The notes under the pieces are model-generated. The model ran no database searches. It was not told the origin of the DNA and saw only the letters and a list, made by a program, of their open reading frames with translations. The translations under genes and the position numbers were made by a program. Below, one piece after another: positions 9,187 through 16,350 of a stretch of DNA of 64,000 nucleotides. Each line of letters starts with the position of its first letter. Position 1 is the first letter of the stretch. This DNA is from Solilutibacter pythonis (GTDB taxonomy: Bacteria; Pseudomonadota; Gammaproteobacteria; Xanthomonadales; Xanthomonadaceae), in NCBI RefSeq assembly GCF_003697345.1, contig NZ_RFLY01000011.1, positions 1 through 64,000 of the forward strand, read 5' to 3'.

Positions 9187-9839
9187 GGGACAAAGAAGCT
9201 CGCAGTCGATTAACGGAAATCCGCGACAGCCACAAAGTGGAAAGCGAGAGCGGCAAGAACGAGATCATGAAAGACCCCGGTGAGCTCAAAATGAAGGGGT
9301 ACGACAACGAGGCGATCACCAACCTCGACAAGGGCCAGATCACAGCCAGTGGATTCAAGTCCGATTCGCGCTGTCAGGACCCAGGCGACAAAGGCGGCAA
9401 GACTCACCAGAGCCAGTACAAGATATGCCAGGAACTGGTGAGCACCGAACTGGCACAGTATCAATACTCACTGGAAATGTACGAGCGGGCCAAGAAGCGG
9501 CACGAGGATCTGGCCAAGCTGGAAGAGGAACGCAGTGGCCTGAAAGGCTACGAGGACTACGGCAAATTGCAGGCCAATACCAACAAGATGCTGGCGTTGC
9601 AGACCCAGCTACAGATCGATCATCTGCAAAACAAGAGCTACATGGATGCCTATGCCGCCCGTATCCAGTACTTGAAGGCGGCGGAAGTGAAGCTTGCGGA
9701 TCGTGCGCTGAACGGTGACGCTAAAGGAAATAAGTCATTGCGTGACTGGGTGGTGGATGGAGCGGTTGAAGTAACCGCCGGGGTGGCATTGAAAGAAGCC
9801 CTTGGGGCCGTGCAGACCAAGCGAGTGCGGAATAATTAA
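9042..9839 (+). CDS. virB5: VirB5 minor pilus-like protein, copy 1
   Basis: A 265-residue secreted protein. An arginine-rich N-terminus and hydrophobic core end at SASA before EWQV, a signal peptide. The mature part is charged and helical, with two cysteines (about residues 110 and 128), as in the second copy. ATG 9042 is chosen because GGGAGGAG at 9029-9036 lies about six bases upstream; an ATG at 9012 overlapping the virB4 stop is an alternative. Its first 48 residues are near identical to copy 2 but the body is clearly diverged (for example QANTNKMLALQTQLQIDHLQ against QDNTNAILGLIAQTHIDQQQ). VirB5 family members act at the pilus tip or periplasmic stalk. Confidence 0.8.
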   Translation: MNERNQQGARRQGTAAPIQGRRWVRDSLFTVLGMTMALSLSASAEWQVRDKEARSRLTEIRDSHKVESESGKNEIMKDPGELKMKGYDNEAITNLDKGQITASGFKSDSRCQDPGDKGGKTHQSQYKICQELVSTELAQYQYSLEMYERAKKRHEDLAKLEEERSGLKGYEDYGKLQANTNKMLALQTQLQIDHLQNKSYMDAYAARIQYLKAAEVKLADRALNGDAKGNKSLRDWVVDGAVEVTAGVALKEALGAVQTKRVRNN

Positions 9840-9865
9840 GCAGTGGTGAGGAAGAGGATGTAACG

Positions 9866-10942
9866 ATGGACAGTGTCGCGCAGTGGGCATTCTTCAAGCT
9901 GATTTTTGATTTCCTGGACAAGGAGATTGCGACTTTCCAGGACAATCTGCTGTTCAGCATGGGCAGTTGGGTGATGGGCATCATCATGCTGGTGGTGACG
10001 ATGTGGATCATGTTCCAGGGCTACCTGATCGTGACGGGCCGCTCACGCGAACCGATGATGGCGCTGGTGACACACTCTCTGCGTGTGGTGCTGATCGTGT
10101 TCGCTGCGGGTGCGCTGACGGCGGGTAAGGATCAGGTGTACACGATGTTGAGCAGCGACGTGCCACGTCATGTGACCAAGCTGGTGACTGGCAAGGACAA
10201 GGATGCCTCGTCGATGATCGACGGCAATTTGGACAAGATGGCGGCGGCGTTTGCGTTGATTGACCTTCTGGCCCCCGGTGACAACGATCGGATCGCGGCG
10301 CAGAAGACGCGGGCGCTGTGGTTCACGGGCGTGGGCGTGGCGGGTCCGGCGGTGGTGGGAGGAGCGTTGCTGCTGGTGTACAAGGTGGCGCTGGCGTTGT
10401 TTATCGGCTTTGGTCCTTTGTTCATATTGAGTTTGTTGTCCAACAGTACCAAGCAGTTGTTCAGCAAGTGGCTGTACTATGGGATCGGCACGATGTTTTC
10501 GTTGGCGGTACTGGCTTTTATGGTAGCGGTGGCGATGAAGATGATCGCGGTGGTGGCAGGCGTGTTCATCTTGAAATACCAAGCGGCGGCGGCGTTGGGT
10601 ACGGCCCAGGAGGGTATCAGCAGCCTGTCGTTGCAGCAGGGTGGTCTGGGGTTGATATTGACGATCATGCTGATTACCTGTCCGCCGATGGCGGCGATGT
10701 TCTTCCAGGGCATGCTGGGCAATGTATCGACGATGTACTCGCAGTTTGGCGTGACGGGTAAAGAGGGCCGTGATGCGGCGGGTAATCCTGTTGGAGGTGG
10801 GGGGTATAAGCCGGCAGGTCAAGAAGTAAATAATACTATGGAAGGTAAAGGGGAGGTGAAGAGTATGGCAACTCTAAATTATAATTCGGGTCTGGGGTAT
10901 GGTGAAAATAAATCAACTTCCGATCAGATTAAGAATAAATAA
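9866..10942 (+). CDS. virB6: VirB6 inner-membrane channel protein, copy 1
   Basis: A 358-residue polytopic membrane protein of the VirB6/TrbL type. Helices are visible at about residues 30-55 (VMGIIMLVVTMWIMFQGY), 70-90, 155-190 (VAGPAVVGGALLLVYKVALA), 195-210, 215-245 and 255-275. The loop LIVTGRSREPMMALVT is identical to copy 2. The hydrophilic tail after GGGGYKP is variable. It has AGGA about nine bases upstream. VirB6 lines part of the inner-membrane path of the secreted toxin. Confidence 0.88.
   Translation: MDSVAQWAFFKLIFDFLDKEIATFQDNLLFSMGSWVMGIIMLVVTMWIMFQGYLIVTGRSREPMMALVTHSLRVVLIVFAAGALTAGKDQVYTMLSSDVPRHVTKLVTGKDKDASSMIDGNLDKMAAAFALIDLLAPGDNDRIAAQKTRALWFTGVGVAGPAVVGGALLLVYKVALALFIGFGPLFILSLLSNSTKQLFSKWLYYGIGTMFSLAVLAFMVAVAMKMIAVVAGVFILKYQAAAALGTAQEGISSLSLQQGGLGLILTIMLITCPPMAAMFFQGMLGNVSTMYSQFGVTGKEGRDAAGNPVGGGGYKPAGQEVNNTMEGKGEVKSMATLNYNSGLGYGENKSTSDQIKNK
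10693..10808 (+). repeat. Direct repeat, virB6 3' segment, copy A
   Basis: These 116 bases, encoding the end of the VirB6 membrane domain up to GNPVGGGGY, are repeated without visible mismatch at 12,246-12,361. Confidence 0.9.
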
Positions 10943-10958
10943 CTGTGAGTGTATAATA

Positions 10959-11456
10959 ATGAGTACTCGTGCATTGTTATTAGTTCTGTTGTTGGGTAGC
11001 GCTTTTAGTACTCAAGCATCCCCGATTCCGTGTCCTCCTGGGTCTGTGCCTATTCCTGGGCAAGGACGTTGTGGTGCTCCAGCGGAGGCTTCGGCTATCA
11101 GGTCGTCCTCTGGTAAGGCTCCGTCTGCCCCCGTTCATTCAGAAATATGGGAAGATCGTTATGGGGCAATTGCTCAGGATTTTGATACTGGAGCCGGGGG
11201 TACCGCAGAAGATCAGAAGTCAAAAAGAGAGGCCGAGAGATTAGCCTTGCAGCGGTGTGGGACTGGTAATTGTAAAATAGTTTCGAGTATTAGAAATTCA
11301 TGTCAAGCTGCGGCAGCAGGGGGCGGGGGGGTCGCTTTTGGAGCGGGCGGAGGCCAAGATATTGCTAAAAGGAATGCCCTCTTGAAATGCCAATCTGACG
11401 GATCCAAATGTATTATTAAATACAGTGACTGTAGCTTTCCTATTCGAGTGAGGTAG
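10959..11456 (+). CDS. DUF4189-type secreted cysteine-rich protein 1
   Basis: A 165-residue protein with a signal peptide (LLLVLLLGSAFSTQAS), then the block CPPGSVPIPGQGRCGAPAEA, a short Ser-rich linker, and a domain starting EIWEDRYGAIAQD with regularly spaced cysteines, ending CSFPIRVR. This fits the DUF4189 family, whose function is not established. It lies 16 bases after virB6 copy 1. The DNA is much richer in A and T than the flanking genes (28 of 60 bases GC at 11,221-11,280), suggesting separate origin. Three paralogues follow in the window. Confidence 0.75.
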   Translation: MSTRALLLVLLLGSAFSTQASPIPCPPGSVPIPGQGRCGAPAEASAIRSSSGKAPSAPVHSEIWEDRYGAIAQDFDTGAGGTAEDQKSKREAERLALQRCGTGNCKIVSSIRNSCQAAAAGGGGVAFGAGGGQDIAKRNALLKCQSDGSKCIIKYSDCSFPIRVR

Positions 11457-11620
11457 GTAAATAAACTTAGCCATGTTGATGGTCTATGGTCTCTCGGAAG
11501 GTTCAGGGGAAATGGAAATCAAAGACATCGTTCCAAAGGGGTGCAAACTAGTTTCAGCCAGAAAGGAGACCTCACAAGAATGGGCTGGGTGATGCTCTCT
11601 CGCTGGCCGAGGAGACGAAC
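11457..11620 (+). pseudogene. Remnant of an XAC2610-like immunity gene
   Basis: The stretch around 11,493-11,610 matches the immunity gene at 13,019-13,708 (for example GAAATGGAAATCAAAGACAT at 11,509-11,528 and the surrounding bases). The match begins just after the DUF4189 stop, as in the intact module, but about a hundred bases of the 5' part are missing and several indels break the frame (MEIKDIVPKG, then a shift). No cognate toxin gene remains beside it. Confidence 0.8.
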
Positions 11621-11661
11621 AAATCGCGATGGTAGCAGGTGTGTTCACTTTGAGGGAGGGA
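11621..11661 (+). pseudogene. Small remnant of virB6
   Basis: The sequence around ATGGTAGCAGGTGTGTTCAC (11,629-11,648) resembles the virB6 copy 1 segment coding VVAGVFILK at about 10,547-10,578. It lies directly between the immunity remnant and the second DUF4189 gene, where a virB6 would be expected in the module order. The match is short, so this is a moderate call. Confidence 0.45.
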
Positions 11662-11709
11662 ATGATGATGGTGTCCATCATTACAGCCAGGCTCAGAGAG
11701 GTAGAGGCC

Positions 11710-12204
11710 GTGAATAAAAGTTTTTTTTCTAAATGCTTGATGATTATTTCGCTTTTTTTTGCGTGCCAAGTAAAGGCTTGCCCCCCAGGGGCGGTACCTA
11801 TTCCTGGACAAGGGCGCTGTGGTTCACCGGCAGAAGCTTCTGCTATAAGATCGTCTTCCAGTGCTGCTTCATCTGCCCCAGCGCGCACTGAAATTTGGGA
11901 GGATAGGTATGGTGCAATAGCCGAGGATCCCAGTGGGGATGGTGGCGGTGCTGTAGAAAATCAAAAAACAAAACGTGATGCGGAGAGGGGGGCTATTTCT
12001 AAGTGTGGTGGGGGGGGGTGCAAAGTTGTTTCGAGTATTAGAAATACATGTCAAGCGGTTGTTTATGGCGGTGGTGTGCGAGTTATTGGTTCTGGGAATA
12101 CAGAAATTCTTGCAGTGAGTAAGGCTCTTTCTATTTGCAAGAGGGGTGGTCTTGAATGCGAGTCAAGATATGTGGGCTGTAGCCTCCCTGTGCGAGTGAG
12201 GTAA
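11710..12204 (+). CDS. DUF4189-type secreted cysteine-rich protein 2
   Basis: A 164-residue paralogue of the protein at 10,959. The GTG start at 11,710 is preferred because it yields a compact signal peptide (FFSKCLMIISLFFACQVKA) directly before CPPGAVPIPGQGRCGSPAEA; the frame stays open upstream into the virB6 remnant. The domain EIWEDRYGAIAED and the ending CSLPVRVR are conserved. The A/T-rich composition matches its paralogue. No intact immunity or toxin gene follows; the module has been cut after this gene. Confidence 0.7.
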   Translation: MNKSFFSKCLMIISLFFACQVKACPPGAVPIPGQGRCGSPAEASAIRSSSSAASSAPARTEIWEDRYGAIAEDPSGDGGGAVENQKTKRDAERGAISKCGGGGCKVVSSIRNTCQAVVYGGGVRVIGSGNTEILAVSKALSICKRGGLECESRYVGCSLPVRVR

Positions 12205-12489
12205 GTAAATTAACTATGCACTCTGATCACTTGTCCATCAATGGTGGCGATGTTCTTCCAGGGCATGCTGGGCAATGTATCGACGATGTACTCGCAGTTT
12301 GGCGTGACGGGTAAAGAGGGCCGTGATGCGGCGGGTAATCCTGTTGGAGGTGGGGGGTATAGGGCGCCGGATGGTTTCAAGGAAATAAGTGGTCCAACGA
12401 GTAATGGAAAAACTTCCGAAGGATTCAATGTTACTGGTAGTGCACGGGTTGGTTCACAAAGTGACTATTCAGGGGGGGTGACAAGATAA
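12205..12489 (+). pseudogene. Truncated virB6 (C-terminal end only)
   Basis: Right after the DUF4189 stop the sequence AAATTAACTATG resembles the start of the immunity gene (AAATGAACTATG at 13,017-13,028). After about 12 bases it jumps into virB6 at the codons for TCPPMAAMFFQG. From 12,246 to 12,361 it is identical to virB6 copy 1, then ends with its own distinct hydrophilic tail and a TAA at 12,487-12,489. An open frame of 82 codons from 12,241 exists but lacks nearly all membrane helices, so it is read as a deletion scar. Confidence 0.85.
12246..12361 (+). repeat. Direct repeat, virB6 3' segment, copy B
   Basis: Identical by eye over 116 bases to 10,693-10,808. It is part of the truncated virB6. 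Confidence 0.9.
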
Positions 12490-12507
12490 AGAAACTGGGA
12501 GAATGAT

Positions 12508-13014
12508 ATGAAGAAACCGTATTCAATCAATTTTCTGGCGATATTGTTTTTTCTTGGTGCGGCTTCCAATCAGGTGGCAGCTAGCCCTTGCCCACCTGGT
12601 TCTGTACCTATTCCTGGGGAGGGGCGTTGTGGTGCTCCGGCGGAGGCTTCAGCTATCAGGTCATCTTCAGGTTCCATTTCATCCGCTCCTATTCGTTCAG
12701 AAATTTGGGAGAACAGATTTGGTGCGGTCGCTTTGGGAGATGGAAAGGGTCTCGGTGGCGTGATAGAGGGAGCTAGGAGTGAACGCGAAGCGCGGCGGAC
12801 TGCACTTTCTCGTTGCACTCAAGCACGATGTGAGGTTGTTTCATTGGTTCGAAATGGCTGTCAAGCTGTGGCATCCAGTAACATTGGGAGTGGTTATGGA
12901 CGCGCGGAAAGTGAGCGAGATGCTGCTGATGAGGCAATGAAGAACTGTTTGGCACAAGGGGGGCAATGTAGCGTTGGATATAGCGGCTGTAGTCTCCCTG
13001 TCCGAGTGAGGTAA
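12508..13014 (+). CDS. DUF4189-type secreted cysteine-rich protein 3
   Basis: A 168-residue paralogue. Signal peptide MKKPYSINFLAILFFLGAAS, then CPPGSVPIPGEGRCGAPAEA, EIWENRFGAVALGDGKG, regularly spaced cysteines, and the end CSLPVRVR. GGGAG lies about eight bases before the ATG. It follows the truncated virB6 and is separated by four bases from the intact immunity gene, so it is the entry gene of the GH19 toxin module. Function unknown. Confidence 0.75.
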   Translation: MKKPYSINFLAILFFLGAASNQVAASPCPPGSVPIPGEGRCGAPAEASAIRSSSGSISSAPIRSEIWENRFGAVALGDGKGLGGVIEGARSEREARRTALSRCTQARCEVVSLVRNGCQAVASSNIGSGYGRAESERDAADEAMKNCLAQGGQCSVGYSGCSLPVRVR

Positions 13015-13018
13015 GCAA

Positions 13019-13708
13019 ATGAACTATGTTCTACATCTAACCATGTTGCTGGCCTGTAGTTTCCTCACATCCTGCAAGGACTCTACATCTGCAAGTCAAG
13101 TCAATAAAGCAGGAAATGTGACTGCAAGTGCCAATGCCTTGGCTGCGCAAGATGTGGAGGTAATCCCTCCCCCCACCCACTCGGAAGGTTCAGGGAAAAT
13201 GGAAATCAAAGACATCGTTCCAGAGGGCTACAAATTGGTTTCCAGTCAAAAAGGAGACCTCAACAAGAATGGGTTGGATGATGCCCTGGTGCTGGTCGAG
13301 GAAGTGGGCAATACGAGTATGGTGCTGGGGCAGGGGGCCAAGCGTAAGCTTCTAGTCGTCGTTGCCAATGCTGCTGGAGGATACGAACTCGCGCGGAGTA
13401 ATGACAAAATCGTGCCCTGCAATACCTGTGGTGGTGTCTCGGGCGACCCCTTCGGGTACATGAAAATAGATGCGCCGGGTATTTTCCGCCTTGTGGTGGA
13501 AGGTGGCTCCCGGGAGCGTTGGTCGTTCGAATACCTGTTTTCCTTCGATACTCAGAAGCAGGATTGGATTGCCGAAAAGATTGAAATGGAAACAGTGGAC
13601 GAGCAGGATGGTCGCGTAGTCAACAAGACATTGACAGGTGCTGAAATCCCGGAGCGGCGTTTTGAAACGATTGATCCCGAAAAGCTTGTTCAGCCTGTCA
13701 TTGAATAA
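13019..13708 (+). CDS. Immunity lipoprotein for the GH19 toxin (XAC2610-like X-Tfi)
   Basis: A 229-residue lipoprotein: signal peptide with lipobox LTSC (Cys19), a linker to about residue 55, then a beta-rich domain. The segment GDLNKNGLDDALVLVEE resembles a calcium-binding loop, which is a feature of XAC2610, the periplasmic inhibitor of the X. citri GH19 toxin XAC2609. It lies 80 bases before the GH19 toxin gene, as in X. citri. The expected role is to protect the producer's cell wall from its own toxin or from sister cells. A decayed copy lies at 11,457-11,620. Confidence 0.75.
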   Translation: MNYVLHLTMLLACSFLTSCKDSTSASQVNKAGNVTASANALAAQDVEVIPPPTHSEGSGKMEIKDIVPEGYKLVSSQKGDLNKNGLDDALVLVEEVGNTSMVLGQGAKRKLLVVVANAAGGYELARSNDKIVPCNTCGGVSGDPFGYMKIDAPGIFRLVVEGGSRERWSFEYLFSFDTQKQDWIAEKIEMETVDEQDGRVVNKTLTGAEIPERRFETIDPEKLVQPVIE

Positions 13709-13788
13709 TCGATCGAGTATTGGTTGGGAGTGGTAAGGCCCGTTCAAATCAGGCGTGTGGGCAGCGCCATCACAATCAGGAGTTAGAC

Positions 13789-14988
13789 ATGAGCAAAGAT
13801 CGTGAACAAGGATTGTTGGCGACAGCGGTCGCCAATGGCATCACCTCGCCAAGAGAACTGGCGAACTTCATGGCTCAGGTTGGGCATGAATCCAGTGGGT
13901 TGAACAGGCTTGAAGAAAGCTTCCGATACACTCGTAGTGTTGATCAAATACCAGTGAAGTCGGCCTTTCGGGAAGGTCGCTCCGCACTTGAGTCGGCGCG
14001 CTTGGAAGCGATGAATGGAAAGCCGGAAAAATTAGCCGAACTGATGTATGGCGGTCGCATGGGCAATGATGAGCCCGGTGACGGTTATTTGTATCGGGGG
14101 CGTGGCTATATTCAGTTGACAGGCAAGGATAATTACCGGAAGGCAGGTGAAGCCTTGGGTATTGATTTTGTCGGCAGCCCGGACTTGGCCGCTCAGCCAG
14201 AGAACGCGGAAAAGATTGCAGTGTGGTATTGGAAAACCCGGGTGCCGGAGGCGTCGCGTGAAGACGTTCGGGTGGCCACGCGTGCAATCAATGGCGGGCT
14301 GAACGGTCTTGCCGACCGGGAGCAACGCTTCGGGCGTTGGGAAAAAGCGATCACGGCGGAGCGTATCGAACAGATCAAGGAAGGTCGCTTGGGTCAGTCC
14401 ATCGAAATGTCACCTGCTGCTAGCAAGAGTACGCGGCAGTCTGCCGAACCGACAGCAATGGATGCCCGCGCGGTACAAGCCAGCCTCGCTACTCTCGGCT
14501 ACTTAGGCAAAGACGGCAAGCCCCTGGCCCAGGATGGTATTCAAGGCCAAAACACCGAGCACGCAGTCCGCATCTTCCAGCAGTCCCATGGCCTGTCAGT
14601 GGACGGCACCGTGGGCCCGCAGACTTTGAAGGCGCTGGAGCACGCCAAGGCCCATCCGTTCGTCACCGAGGTCAACCATCCGAATCACATGCTGTACAGG
14701 GCCATTGCCGAACGACTACCGCCGGGTACCGACCCGAGGGTGACGGCCAACGTCACCTTGCAGGCCATGGAAAATGGTGTTGACCATCCCAGCAAGCTGC
14801 GTGAGGTGTTGGTCAACGGCAATGACGTGTGGGTACTGAGCACCAGCCCCGACCCGGCCCAGCGCGCCCGAGTGGACTTGCAAGCCCCGACGCCTGACAT
14901 GCAATCGATGAGCGATCACATGGCGAAGCAATCGGCCGAGCAACAGCTCGAACAGCAACGGGCGCAGCAGATGAACGTGCCGCGCTGA
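13789..14988 (+). CDS. X-T4SS effector: GH19 lysozyme-like domain, PG-binding domain, XVIPCD
   Basis: A 399-residue toxin predicted to be delivered into rival bacteria to cleave peptidoglycan. Residues 1-205 are a GH19 chitinase/lysozyme-like domain with likely catalytic Glu34 (QVGHESSGLNRLEES) and the GH19 block YRGRGYIQLTGKDNY. Residues about 223-285 are a PG_binding_1 domain (GIQGQNTEHAVRIFQQSHG). Residues about 288-399 are the XVIPCD with NHPNHMLY, VWVLSTSPDPAQRARVDL and a Q-rich tail. The layout equals X. citri XAC2609. There is no signal peptide, as expected for a T4SS substrate. CAGGAG six bases before ATG 13,789 fixes the start. Confidence 0.9.
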   Translation: MSKDREQGLLATAVANGITSPRELANFMAQVGHESSGLNRLEESFRYTRSVDQIPVKSAFREGRSALESARLEAMNGKPEKLAELMYGGRMGNDEPGDGYLYRGRGYIQLTGKDNYRKAGEALGIDFVGSPDLAAQPENAEKIAVWYWKTRVPEASREDVRVATRAINGGLNGLADREQRFGRWEKAITAERIEQIKEGRLGQSIEMSPAASKSTRQSAEPTAMDARAVQASLATLGYLGKDGKPLAQDGIQGQNTEHAVRIFQQSHGLSVDGTVGPQTLKALEHAKAHPFVTEVNHPNHMLYRAIAERLPPGTDPRVTANVTLQAMENGVDHPSKLREVLVNGNDVWVLSTSPDPAQRARVDLQAPTPDMQSMSDHMAKQSAEQQLEQQRAQQMNVPR

Positions 14989-15046
14989 TTTTTTCCACCG
15001 GTATCGTGATATGTTCGGAGGCTCCGCCTCAGGGGCCTTCGTCGTT
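14494..15046 (+). repeat. Direct repeat copy 1 (effector C-terminal module and terminator)
   Basis: About 553 bases coding the PG-binding domain, the XVIPCD and the downstream hairpin recur at 20,350-20,901 with only scattered differences. The two effectors are therefore chimeras on a shared C-terminal module. Confidence 0.9.
15018..15039 (+). terminator. Hairpin after effector 1
   Basis: GAGGCTCC, loop GCCTCA, GGGGCCTT form an 8-bp stem with two G-T pairs. The tract after it is T-rich only weakly. The same hairpin, with compensating changes, follows effector 2, which supports a role. Confidence 0.6.
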
Positions 15047-15047
15047 G

Positions 15048-15371
15048 AACAAGCAAAAGACGATTCGGAAACAGAAGGGCCTGGGAATATTTGCGATCCA
15101 ACGCCCGAGCAAGGGCCACGCCTCCGCGGTCTGCCAACTGAACCTACGGGGCCTGGACGACTCGCTGGCGGTGATCTCGGCGAGCACGGACAACGTCGAG
15201 ATACTGCATGCATTGTTGCGTGAGGAGTCGCAGCGGCGTGAGGTACCGATCGATCAATTGCGGCCGGAGCAGTGGCTGGAACGGTTCTACGCGGAACGCA
15301 AGGGCTCGGGGAAACAACGGTTGCGGGATGTCCAGCCAGCCTACGCGCGGCGGGCGAGCGACGCGGCATGA
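15048..15371 (+). pseudogene. Remnant of virB4 3' end
   Basis: Codons for NKQKTIRKQ-GLGIFA match virB4 at 8518-8578. The sequence then skips about 175 bases and resumes at 8757 (GHASAVCQLNLRGLDD) to the virB4 stop. An open frame from 15,006 to 15,371 exists, but it lacks the nucleotide-binding motifs and starts in the terminator region. It is best read as the scar of a module duplication that placed a second virB5 here. Confidence 0.88.
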
Positions 15372-15542
15372 CGACACAGACAAGGGAGGAGCGGGAGATG
15401 AACGAGCGGAACCAACAGGGCGCGCGGCGGCAAGGAACCGCGGCGCCGATTCAAGGGCGGCGGTGGGTGCGTGACAGCCTGTTCACGGTGCTGGGCATGA
15501 CGATGGCGCTGAGCCTGTCGGCCTCGGCGGAGTGGCAGGTGC
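15113..15542 (+). repeat. Direct repeat copy 2 (virB4 3' end to virB5 signal peptide)
   Basis: Second copy of 8757-9186. It includes the likely ribosome-binding site GGGAGGAG and start region of the second virB5. Confidence 0.9.
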
Positions 15543-16294
15543 AGGACGAGGGCACGCGCAACAAATTGGACACCGCCAACAAACACCTGGAACGGATCGA
15601 ACAGGTCGGCTCGGGCAGCTACCAGAGCGATGCCGAAGCGGGCTCGGCCCAGGGGCAGTACAAAGCACCTGAAGTGGCCTTCGAGTCCAAGAACATCAAG
15701 ATCGACGTGGCCCCGAAACCCAAAAGCCCGCTCGGGGTCGGCACCGCGTCGGGCCTGAAGATCTCGGCGGTGGATATGAACATCGACATGCGCTGCTCAA
15801 AGCCCTCGCCGCCCAGCGAAGGCATCTCCGAGGATCTGAAGAACAAACTGAAGGATAAGTTGAAGGAGAAGCTGACCGGCGGCGCGCAGTCGATCGCCGA
15901 CCAGCAATTCCAGGTATGCCGGGAAATCGTGGAAACCCAGCAGGCACGCTTCAAGTACAACGTGATGATGAGCGAACTGGCGGCCAAGCGCTACGAACGG
16001 CTGAAGGAGTTGCAGCAGGCCCGCGGCAAAATCGATGGTAATGCTGTGGGCCTGTTGCAGGACAACACCAACGCGATCCTGGGCCTGATCGCACAGACCC
16101 ATATCGACCAGCAGCAGCGGGCGGCCTACAACGACATCTATGAATCGCGTCTGGTGTACCTGGAAGGGGTGCAGCAACGGCTGAGCCAGCGGACGTTGGA
16201 TGGCAAGCCGAACGTGGCGGTGGAACTGATTGCGATGGCCGGTCTGGCGGCTTCGCTGGGTGTCGATCCGACCAAGGTGATCCCGAAACTTTGA
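15398..16294 (+). CDS. virB5: VirB5 minor pilus-like protein, copy 2
   Basis: A 298-residue paralogue of the protein at 9042, with the same signal peptide ending SASA-EWQV and the same ribosome-binding site context. After residue 48 it diverges and carries about 30 extra residues in the first half of the mature part, including a run KNKLKDKLKEKL. Two cysteines (in DMRCSKP and FQVCREI) match those of copy 1. The C-terminal helical part aligns with copy 1. It sits directly before a second complete virB6, so the pair was duplicated together. Confidence 0.8.
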   Translation: MNERNQQGARRQGTAAPIQGRRWVRDSLFTVLGMTMALSLSASAEWQVQDEGTRNKLDTANKHLERIEQVGSGSYQSDAEAGSAQGQYKAPEVAFESKNIKIDVAPKPKSPLGVGTASGLKISAVDMNIDMRCSKPSPPSEGISEDLKNKLKDKLKEKLTGGAQSIADQQFQVCREIVETQQARFKYNVMMSELAAKRYERLKELQQARGKIDGNAVGLLQDNTNAILGLIAQTHIDQQQRAAYNDIYESRLVYLEGVQQRLSQRTLDGKPNVAVELIAMAGLAASLGVDPTKVIPKL

Positions 16295-16350
16295 AGGGAG
16301 CAGACCGGTGCGGGCAGCAGGACGGAAGCCAATGAAAATGGGGTGGTGTG

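Noticed and set aside
12241-12489. 82-codon frame as a separate membrane protein gene
   Set aside because: It is the C-terminal end of virB6, identical to copy 1 over 116 bases, with no ribosome-binding site at its ATG.
15006-15371. Open frame of 121 codons as a small ATPase-like gene
   Set aside because: It begins in a terminator region and is the end of virB4 with an internal deletion; no nucleotide-binding motif remains.
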